64,000 bases of DNA, taken from positions 1 to 64,000 of the forward strand of contig JAFTQG010000036.1 in NCBI GenBank assembly GCA_017462915.1, in the 5' to 3' direction. Below the pieces are notes generated by a model. That model searched no databases and was not told the DNA's origin. It saw only the letters and a program-made list of their open reading frames with translations. The DNA is from Prevotella sp. GTDB taxonomy: Bacteria > Bacteroidota > Bacteroidia > Bacteroidales > Bacteroidaceae. Numbering within the stretch: position 1 is the first letter of the stretch; every line of letters starts with the position of its first letter. Positions 57,272 to 64,000 of the stretch are shown one piece after another. The position numbers and the translations under genes are program-made.

Positions 57272-59785
57272 TCATCTGTTTGCAGACTCTATCATCTCTT
57301 TCAGGGAGTTGTTGAAATCCTTTTCCGCGAGAAGCTGCTCGATGTTTATGTGCATACGGTATCTCCAGTAGTGGTGCGGATTGGCAGGGATATTTATACG
57401 CTCCTCGTCGGCATCGGCGAGTCTCAGCCGCTCGTCCGTTGCCAGCCAGTCCTGTAAGGTAAGTATGCACAGCATCGACGGGCATGTCAGATGGCGGTAG
57501 ATGATGTTCTTTGCCAGCCATCCCGGCAGAGGATGCGGAGCTTCGCCGTCGCGGTGCAGGGAGTTGCGGTAGTAATCGGCGGTGCGTTCGTGGTCTTCGT
57601 CCCACCACATGCGCAAGGTCGCTGTGTCGTGGCTTGATATTGTGCATACCGAGCGGTAAGGGTTGCGGCTCAGTCTGCCGAAGCGCACGAACGATTCCTT
57701 AGGCATGGACTGTATCTCGAGAGAGAGTATCTTCAGCTCGTCCATTACCCATGGCACGCAGTCGGGCACCATGCCGAGGTCTTCCGCACATACCAGCATA
57801 CGTGTGGCGTTGACGAGCCGCGGCAGTTTCTTCATAGCCTCGGTGTACCAGAAATGATTGTTGCGATGATAGAAATAGTCGTCGTAGAGAGCGTTGTAGC
57901 TGTCTTTCTCTTGTTGTGACAGACGCTCGTAGCGCGGAGAGCCTTGGCTGCTGATGCGCGGATGATACAGTCCCGGCTTTTTATGGTCACGGAGGAACAG
58001 CGCGTTTCCTGCTATTTCCCTCTCGTCATCACCTTCCTCGCAGAGCATGTCAGGGGAGAACGTCAGGCCGTAGCCTGCTATCTCCTCGACTGTCAGTCCG
58101 AGAGCCGGCGCAAACTGGCCGAGAAGTCCGAATTTATATTGCACAGGTATTTCCCATATACGGAAGAATCCGAGCACATGGTCTATGCGGTAGGCGTCAA
58201 AGTATTTTGCCATGTTGGAGAACCGCCTTACCCACCATGCGCAGTTGTCCTTGAGCATCTCGTCCCAGTTGTATGTCGGGAAGCCCCAGTTCTGTCCGTC
58301 TGAGGAGAAGAAGTCCGGCGGAGCCCCTGCCTGTCCGTTGAGATTGAAATAGCGCGGCTCCATCCATGCGTCACATCCGCAACGGTTCACGCCGATAGGT
58401 ATGTCACCCTTCAGTATGACGTTCCTTTCCCTTGCATGTCTGTGTGCCTCCTTCATCTGCTGCGCCAGCACATACTGGAGGAAATAGTAGTATGCCGCCT
58501 CTTTGTAGGCTTTTGTACGCGGGTTGGTGAGCTGTGCACGGTCATCCTCGTTCCATACATTATGGTCTGCCCAGTCGTTGTAGTTCGGAGTGTGAAACCT
58601 TTCGCGGAGCACGCAATACTGTGCGTAAGGCACGAGCCACGCTTCCTCTTCCTTGAACCATTCTTTGAACTCCTTGCTGCCGAAGATTCGCTTTCCCTCC
58701 TGCTCGAAGATGATATGCAGGTACTCGTTCTTGGCATCGTTTACACGTACATAGTCCACTTTAGGCAGTGCGTTGAGCTCCTCACGCAGATGTTCAAAGC
58801 CTGTCCGGAGGTCGGTATCGTTTATTTGCGGCAACTGGCGCAGGTCGCAATACATCGGATGCAACGCGAAGATGGATATGCAGGAATACGGATAGGAGTC
58901 TTGCCATGAGTGGTCGAGCGTGGTGTCGTTTATCGGCAGTACCTGCAATATGCGCTGTCCTGTCGCCGCTACCCAGTCGGTCATCAGTTTAAGGTCGCCG
59001 AAGTCTCCCACGCCGAAGCTCCCTTCCGAGCGGAGAGAGAATACAGGCACGGCAGTGCCGGCAAGTTTCTGGCCGGGGATGTCAAATGAAGCCCGTGGCA
59101 GTTCGATGACAGTAATCTCGTTGTCCCTTGCGTCAGGGATGTGTATATGGCGGTTGTTGCCCGTCTCCCAGAGCACATTGTCATCTCCGTTGCCGTCAAT
59201 GTCTTTTATTATAAACTTGAATTCGACATCTCTGTGCATGATGGAAGCCTTGTCGAGGGTCGTCGCCCATTCGTTGTTCTCATGCTCGTACATCGGCAGG
59301 GCGTCATCTGTATTCCAGTTGCCCAGCAGACTGCAGTTGCCGGAGATGAAGAGCCTCTCGCCTTTCCTCAGTTGCGGAGCGCGGAGTTTCAGTCTCAGCA
59401 CGTTATTGCTGTCCGCCTTTGGCGACATCATGTGCTCTCTGTGGTTGATACATTCGGTGAATGCAGAGCTGTAGAGATACGAGTCTTCGGGGATGTCATA
59501 CCATACATCGTGGCAGACATAAGTGGTCTCGGCATTGCCGACGGTCTCCAGACGGTGTGTTATCACGCACCATTCGCGGCGCAGTTCTGAAGACATTCTG
59601 TGCAGACTGTAGAAATAGTCTACGTGTCCTTCCGCAGTATCCTCTATGTTGAGGCTTATGTTCCACACGTGACCGTCGGATGTCTGCATATTGTGCTGCA
59701 TGTACGAGCCGTCGGACCGGCGTATATTGACTCTCAGGTCCTCGCCGATATGGGTAGAGTAGTGGATGTCAAGTAAAAGTGTCAT
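57272..59785 (-). CDS. malQ: 4-alpha-glucanotransferase with two N-terminal starch-binding modules
   Basis: The 837-residue protein has two CBM20-like domains (about residues 1-110 and 125-230: L-F-I-S-G-N-C-S-L-L-G-N-W) and a GH77 domain (about 240-830). Key motifs are A-G-T-A-V-P-V-F-S-L-R-S, Y-R-I-D-H-V-L-G-F-F-R (nucleophile Asp), E-D-L-G-M-V-P (acid/base Glu) and S-S-H-D-T-A-T-L-R (stabilising Asp). It moves glucan chains between maltooligosaccharides or glycogen in the cytosol, like plant DPE2. It is the last gene of a four-gene minus-strand run, 9 bases after the helix-hairpin-helix gene. Confidence 0.94.
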   Translation of the reverse strand: MTLLLDIHYSTHIGEDLRVNIRRSDGSYMQHNMQTSDGHVWNISLNIEDTAEGHVDYFYSLHRMSSELRREWCVITHRLETVGNAETTYVCHDVWYDIPEDSYLYSSAFTECINHREHMMSPKADSNNVLRLKLRAPQLRKGERLFISGNCSLLGNWNTDDALPMYEHENNEWATTLDKASIMHRDVEFKFIIKDIDGNGDDNVLWETGNNRHIHIPDARDNEITVIELPRASFDIPGQKLAGTAVPVFSLRSEGSFGVGDFGDLKLMTDWVAATGQRILQVLPINDTTLDHSWQDSYPYSCISIFALHPMYCDLRQLPQINDTDLRTGFEHLREELNALPKVDYVRVNDAKNEYLHIIFEQEGKRIFGSKEFKEWFKEEEAWLVPYAQYCVLRERFHTPNYNDWADHNVWNEDDRAQLTNPRTKAYKEAAYYYFLQYVLAQQMKEAHRHARERNVILKGDIPIGVNRCGCDAWMEPRYFNLNGQAGAPPDFFSSDGQNWGFPTYNWDEMLKDNCAWWVRRFSNMAKYFDAYRIDHVLGFFRIWEIPVQYKFGLLGQFAPALGLTVEEIAGYGLTFSPDMLCEEGDDEREIAGNALFLRDHKKPGLYHPRISSQGSPRYERLSQQEKDSYNALYDDYFYHRNNHFWYTEAMKKLPRLVNATRMLVCAEDLGMVPDCVPWVMDELKILSLEIQSMPKESFVRFGRLSRNPYRSVCTISSHDTATLRMWWDEDHERTADYYRNSLHRDGEAPHPLPGWLAKNIIYRHLTCPSMLCILTLQDWLATDERLRLADADEERINIPANPHHYWRYRMHINIEQLLAEKDFNNSLKEMIESANR

Positions 59786-59794
59786 TAGATTTTT

Positions 59795-60733
59795 TCAGTA
59801 TGTTATATATGGTTTCAGTTTTTGAATTGTCGTCGGTTTGAATGTCGGGAGCAGTCTCAGTGCGTCGATGTCGTTTATCTTGCCATGTACGCGACGGTAG
59901 TCGCATATCTGCCGCGCCATCATATAGTTTATGTATGGATGTCTGCGCAGCTGCTCGTTTGTGGCGGTATTTATGTTCAGCTTGTGTATGTCGTCGTCGC
60001 TTCTTACTGTGAGATAGGGCAGGGCAGACTCGGGGAAGTCCTCTATTTCCAGCAGTTGGCTGTTTGACACGAAGCCTCCGAGCCTTTCCCTGTAGCGCAC
60101 GATCTTTCTTGCAAAGTGTGCTCCGATGCCCGGAACCTTACGTAGCGTGATGGTGTCGGACAGGTTCAGTGGTATTGTCTGCCCCTGGCGTAGCTTCTGC
60201 GGATAAGGCATAGCGGTGTTGCTCCTTGAAGAATCGGGTGTCGAGAGACGGGAAAGAGCGGAGTTGGTGCGGACTTGATGCGGAGTTGAATATACCTCGC
60301 TTGCCGGTCGGTAGTCGGCACTTATGCGGATATACGGCAGGAGTTCGCGGTATTTTTTCACCGTGAGACCGTACAGGCGTGCGAAATCCTCCGGGCATGT
60401 ATATATGCCGCCGTTGGCGCGGTACTTGTATATATTCCTCACCTGCCACGGTTGCAGTCCCAGTCCGAGGAGCACGGTGGAGTCTGCTGTGTTCGGGTCG
60501 AATGTCTGCAGGTGTATCTCCTTTTCAGGAACAGCATAATACTCTTTCTTTCTCCTGTCGTCTGCCGTCGTGTTCTGCGCCTGTTCTGTCCTCCTTATAT
60601 CCTCTTCCATGATGTCTGAGCTGTCCTTACCGTCCTCATTGGCAAAGAGCAGTACGCCTATTGCCACAGCTATGACAAGCAGACCGAGAAGAGCTTGCCT
60701 ATCGTTTTTCAGTATATGGAAGAGATTTTTCAT
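59795..60733 (-). CDS. membrane-anchored helix-hairpin-helix protein (ComEA-like)
   Basis: The 312-residue product (ATG 60733; the frame is open from 60805) has one N-terminal membrane helix (A-L-L-G-L-L-V-I-A-V-A-I-G-V-L-L-F) and then repeated HhH DNA-binding motifs: V-L-L-G-L-G-L-Q-P-W-Q-V near residue 90, K-V-P-G-I-G-A-H-F-A-R-K-I near 205, and N-I-N-T-A-T-N-E-Q-L-R-R-H-P-Y-I near 255. This layout is common in Bacteroidetes and related to the DNA-uptake protein ComEA, so it may bind DNA on the periplasmic face. It lies between a sodium transporter and malQ, an ordinary mixed operon. Confidence 0.85.
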   Translation of the reverse strand: MKNLFHILKNDRQALLGLLVIAVAIGVLLFANEDGKDSSDIMEEDIRRTEQAQNTTADDRRKKEYYAVPEKEIHLQTFDPNTADSTVLLGLGLQPWQVRNIYKYRANGGIYTCPEDFARLYGLTVKKYRELLPYIRISADYRPASEVYSTPHQVRTNSALSRLSTPDSSRSNTAMPYPQKLRQGQTIPLNLSDTITLRKVPGIGAHFARKIVRYRERLGGFVSNSQLLEIEDFPESALPYLTVRSDDDIHKLNINTATNEQLRRHPYINYMMARQICDYRRVHGKINDIDALRLLPTFKPTTIQKLKPYITY

Positions 60734-60767
60734 GAATAAGGTTATATGCGGTGTCGCCCTGGTCTTG

Positions 60768-62159
60768 TCAATAGATGCCGAAAGCTCCGAGGAGCAGCAC
60801 AGCAAGCATTATCGGCACGATGAATTTCAGCATCACGATATACAGGGATTTCCTGTGGAAGGAATAGCCGTTGAGTCTCATCTCGCCAACAAGGAGATTT
60901 GGCTTGACGACCCATCCGAACATTATACATGTGCAGATAGACAGGAACGGCATGAGGACATTGTTGCTGACATAGTCGAAGATGTCGAGAATCTGTGCCG
61001 TTGCGCCGTTTGGAAGCTCGTATTCGAAGTAGAAGACATTGTATCCGAGGCAGACAATGACGGACCATACGAAGCCTGTTGCCGCCATGATTACCACCGC
61101 TTTCTTCCTGCTCCAGCCCCATTTGTCCATGACACTTGACACGATGGCCTCAAGTATGCTCACAGCACTGGTAAGGGCGGCGAATGTCACCATGGTGAAG
61201 AATGCCAGTCCCATGACAGGACCGAAGGCTCCCATGGAGTCGAAGACCTTGGGAAGTGCCACGAAGATGAGGCCTGGTCCTGCCGACATGCCCTCCGTAC
61301 CCATGAAGACATATACGGCAGGGATAATCATCATGCCTGCGAGGATGGCTATTGTCGTGTCGAAAACCTCTATATGGTCGATGGCCTTGCCGAGGTTCAC
61401 GTCCTTTTTCATATATGAGCCGTAGGTCACCATGATGCCCATCGCTATGGAAAGCGAGAAGAACAGCTGGCTCGTGGCGTCAAGGGCGACCATCAGTATC
61501 CCCTTGAGCGTCATCCCCTCAAGGTTCGGAATCAAGTACACTTTCAGTCCGTCGATGCCTGTTCTCGTCACTCCCGTCTGCGGGTCGGTATGGCTTATGA
61601 ATATGGAATAGATGCAGATGAATACGACAAGGACAAACAGTGCCGGCATGATAATGCGCGAATACTTCTCGATGCCTTTCTCCACACCCTTATATACGAT
61701 GTAGAAACACATCATGGCGAATATCGTCATGAACGCCAGCGGCTGCCACATCTCGGTGATGAATCCCGAGAAGAATCCGTCGCTCACGGCGAGATGGCTG
61801 TCGTTTGTGACGTATGTGGCGAAATATTTCAACACCCATCCGCCGATGACGCAGTAGTATGGATATATAATATAAGGTATGACGAAGGAGAAAATGCCGA
61901 GGAAACCCCATTTCCTGTTGAAGAATCTGTATGCCGTCAGCGGCCCTTGCCCGGAGCGTCGCCCTATGGCGACTTCCGTGATAAGCAGGGTGAAGCCGAA
62001 TGTCACAGCAAGAATGATGTACAGTGCAAGAAAGAGTCCGCCTCCGTCGCGTGCGGCAAGGTAAGGGAAACGCCAGATGTTTCCCAATCCTACAGCACTG
62101 CCGGCGGCTGCCAGCACGAATCCCAATGAGCCACTGAATGTGTTCCTGTTGTTCTCCAT
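60768..62159 (-). CDS. sodium-dependent transporter (neurotransmitter:sodium symporter family)
   Basis: A 463-residue membrane protein with about eleven or twelve helices. The N-terminal signature A-A-A-G-S-A-V-G-L-G-N-I-W-R-F-P-Y-L is the sodium and substrate site of the LeuT/MhsT family, and G-P-L-T-A-Y-R-F-F-N and L-T-S-A-V-S-I-L-E-A-I (TM8) follow. It should import an amino acid with Na+; the substrate is unknown. It lies 30 bases after the S9 peptidase gene, which fits uptake of peptide breakdown products, though that link is inference. Confidence 0.92.
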   Translation of the reverse strand: MENNRNTFSGSLGFVLAAAGSAVGLGNIWRFPYLAARDGGGLFLALYIILAVTFGFTLLITEVAIGRRSGQGPLTAYRFFNRKWGFLGIFSFVIPYIIYPYYCVIGGWVLKYFATYVTNDSHLAVSDGFFSGFITEMWQPLAFMTIFAMMCFYIVYKGVEKGIEKYSRIIMPALFVLVVFICIYSIFISHTDPQTGVTRTGIDGLKVYLIPNLEGMTLKGILMVALDATSQLFFSLSIAMGIMVTYGSYMKKDVNLGKAIDHIEVFDTTIAILAGMMIIPAVYVFMGTEGMSAGPGLIFVALPKVFDSMGAFGPVMGLAFFTMVTFAALTSAVSILEAIVSSVMDKWGWSRKKAVVIMAATGFVWSVIVCLGYNVFYFEYELPNGATAQILDIFDYVSNNVLMPFLSICTCIMFGWVVKPNLLVGEMRLNGYSFHRKSLYIVMLKFIVPIMLAVLLLGAFGIY

Positions 62160-62189
62160 TTGTCTTTTCCCTGTTATTGTCTTTTGTCG

Positions 62190-64000
62190 TTAGAGATTCT
62201 TCGGTGCATATATCGCGTTCCACCATGCGCTGTCGCCCTTCAGCCAGCGGTCAAACCATGCCACCATGGAGTTTATCCATTTAGTCCTTTTCTCAGGATT
62301 CATGATGCCATGGTTCTCGTCCTCCACCTGTATGAAAGCCGTCGGTGTGCCGAGAAGGCGCAGTGCGGTGTACATCTGTATCGACTCGCCTATAGGGACA
62401 TTGGTGTCTGCCGTGCCGTGGGTGAAGAGCAGCGGCTTCTTTATCTTGTCCGCATTGTAGAGAGGAGAGCGGTCTACGAACAGGTCCTTGCGTGTCCATG
62501 GATAGCTGTCTGCCGCGCTCACCTCGCTGTATGAGTATCCCCAGTATCCCTCTCCCCAGTAAGATGTGTGGTCGGAGATTCCGGCATGAGATATTCCGCA
62601 GGCGAAAGGATTGTCTTTCGTGAGCATGTACTGTGTCATGAAACCGCCGTATGACGCCGATACGCAACCGATACGGTCGCTGTCTGCCTGCGGCACATCC
62701 TTCACAAACTGGCGTGTGGCGTCGATGATGTCCTGTGCCGGACCTTCGCCCATGGTGTTCACATGGCGTGCCGCCCACTCCTGACCGAAGCCTGTCGCAC
62801 CGGAAGGATTGACGATAAACACGATATATCCCAGTGCATTCCAGTAGTGGGCTGGGTAATGTGAACCGTTGCCGAAACGTCTTGATGTCGGAGAGCATCC
62901 GCCGTAGTAATGCACGATGACGGGATATTTCCTGCTTGAGTCGAAATCGGCAGGGAGGAAATAGAATCCTGTGACGTCATATCCGCGTGAGGATGTGAAC
63001 TTCCACGGTTTTACAGTTCCGAGTTTTATGTTTGCATACAGCTCCTTGTTCGGGTCGCAGACGAGTGTCGGACGCTTTGCGCCCTTTGCCGGTACGGTAT
63101 ATACGCGGTATGGGACATCGGCAGAAGAGCCGTGCACGATGATGTTTCCGGTCTTTCTTGCAATGTCAAATCCGCTGATGGCCTCCAAAGGCTGAGGGAT
63201 AATGACCGATTTGCCGCTCTTCAGATCCATGCGGTAAAGCAGTATGGAGTCTCCGCGCTCGGCAGTGTAATAGAGCATACCGTCGGCAGTGGAGTATTGC
63301 ATGGACTCGATGCTGGTATTATCATCGGCAGTCAGAGGCTTGACAGCCTTTGTCTTTGCGTCGAGGAGATACAGATGATAGTCGAACATGCTCGGTGTCA
63401 TGCCCTTAGGCACACGGTTTCCTATACCGCCGAAAGCCTCTGGGGTAGCCTTTATGACGAATGTGTCCTTGTCTTTCGCGAAGATGACATTGCCGATGAA
63501 TCCGTCTTCCTTGACAATGGTATCCACGGCAAGCGTCTGTGTGTTGACACGCAGCACCGTGTAGCGTGATGTCGGGCGATGGAGGAGGGAATCAGTCTTC
63601 ACTTGGAGGATGACATATTTGCCGTCGGGAGATATGTCCGTCACGTAGCAGCTTCTGTAGCCGTAGGTGAGAGGCTGGCAGAATCCGCTCTTGATGTCGT
63701 ATATCGCGATGGCATGACGGTCGCGCCAGTTAGGCTGGCGGTCGTCCATGGTAAGTATCTCGTACACTCCCTTCTCCTTTTCCGGTCCTTTGTCCTTAGA
63801 GTAGAGAAGGAGGAAATCCTCAGCAGGAGAGAACTCGAAGCCCTCTTCCGGCAGGTCGGCGACAAGAATGTCACGTGCTCCAGACATCGGATCGACAGTG
63901 ACGAGACGTGTCTTGCCGTCAATCTTCTCCTGGAAATAATATTTGTCTGAGAGCGGCATCCATCCGTCGGCTTTGTCCACGCATACATTCTTTCCTGTCG
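62190..64000 (-). CDS. S9-family prolyl oligopeptidase/dipeptidyl peptidase IV-like, 5' end outside window
   Basis: The visible 603 codons cover part of a beta-propeller (with T-D-I-S-P-D-G-K-Y-V-I-L) and the whole alpha/beta-hydrolase domain: catalytic Ser in S-A-S-Y-G-G-F-M, Asp in H-G-T-A-D-T-N-V-P and His in E-N-H-G-I-M. The frame runs open to the right edge of the window. An in-frame GTG at 63980 is not a convincing start because the coding frame continues (T-G-K-N-V-C) upstream. The protein likely releases dipeptides or acts on proline peptides in the periplasm. It heads the operon with the transporter, HhH protein and malQ. Confidence 0.92.
   Translation of the reverse strand, partial: TGKNVCVDKADGWMPLSDKYYFQEKIDGKTRLVTVDPMSGARDILVADLPEEGFEFSPAEDFLLLYSKDKGPEKEKGVYEILTMDDRQPNWRDRHAIAIYDIKSGFCQPLTYGYRSCYVTDISPDGKYVILQVKTDSLLHRPTSRYTVLRVNTQTLAVDTIVKEDGFIGNVIFAKDKDTFVIKATPEAFGGIGNRVPKGMTPSMFDYHLYLLDAKTKAVKPLTADDNTSIESMQYSTADGMLYYTAERGDSILLYRMDLKSGKSVIIPQPLEAISGFDIARKTGNIIVHGSSADVPYRVYTVPAKGAKRPTLVCDPNKELYANIKLGTVKPWKFTSSRGYDVTGFYFLPADFDSSRKYPVIVHYYGGCSPTSRRFGNGSHYPAHYWNALGYIVFIVNPSGATGFGQEWAARHVNTMGEGPAQDIIDATRQFVKDVPQADSDRIGCVSASYGGFMTQYMLTKDNPFACGISHAGISDHTSYWGEGYWGYSYSEVSAADSYPWTRKDLFVDRSPLYNADKIKKPLLFTHGTADTNVPIGESIQMYTALRLLGTPTAFIQVEDENHGIMNPEKRTKWINSMVAWFDRWLKGDSAWWNAIYAPKNL

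Noticed and set aside
63980..64000. GTG at 63980 as the start of the S9 peptidase
   Set aside because: The coding frame continues upstream to the window edge and the visible protein lacks the signal peptide and the first part of the propeller.

Overview
The window looks like a chromosomal segment of a gut or rumen Bacteroidales bacterium, most likely a Prevotellaceae member. The grounds are several promoters of the Bacteroidetes type (TTTG, about 20 bases, TAnnTTTG); Bacteroidetes-specific families (SusC-like receptors, DUF5689 and OB-fold surface lipoproteins, a propeller regulator ending in an AraC domain, an 837-residue MalQ with starch-binding modules); and secreted proteins ending in a G-K-K-V-V-V-K-like tail after a Y-N-I-x-G-Q-R motif. 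Composition is near half GC, with AT-richer islands at 1165-3876, 29570-31349 and 54250-56585 that look acquired.

Layout. 1-3876: end of an rRNA operon (5S), a Fur-family regulator and three membrane proteins of unknown function. 4159-8233: a TonB-dependent receptor and a secreted lipoprotein nuclease (NUC1 type). 8376-8796: a long 8-bp tandem array. 8973-15668: an RND multidrug efflux operon (adaptor, pump, outer-membrane factor, LpxA-like acyltransferase). 16068-22342: a probable nucleic-acid scavenging locus (TonB receptor, DUF5689 lipoprotein, OB-fold lipoprotein) with a divergent endonuclease/exonuclease/phosphatase gene that carries a premature in-frame stop. 22343-31494: a roughly 9.2-kb Rhs/YD-repeat operon with two duplicated immunity-like lipoproteins, bracketed by a perfect 68-bp direct repeat of the nuclease gene's 3' end. 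31784-37180: a giant pectin de-esterifying enzyme (acetylesterase plus pectin methylesterase). 37533-38320: a GNAT toxin-antitoxin-like pair. 38931-42887: a membrane-spanning propeller/AraC regulator without kinase and a secreted endonuclease I. 43163-49195: a second RND efflux operon ending in a PII-like gene. 49321-51238: trpS, tRNA-Pro and tRNA-Phe. 51765-56585: small secreted proteins, including a roughly 475-bp cassette present twice, each copy joined to a different secreted gene. 57272-64000: a four-gene operon (S9 peptidase, sodium-dependent transporter, helix-hairpin-helix protein, malQ).

The most unusual signals are in intergenic DNA. Four loci each carry exactly four units of a 22-bp repeat with a GGTSACC-like core (6918-6990, 38832-38904, 50648-50720, and a degenerate set at 57173-57243). 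Two MITE-like inverted-repeat families share a common core. Mosaic blocks of 8-bp and 9-bp degenerate repeats recur beside genes. With the Rhs element bracketed by a gene-end duplication and the duplicated effector cassette, these are the best candidates for undescribed biology. No transposase or integrase gene is visible in the window.
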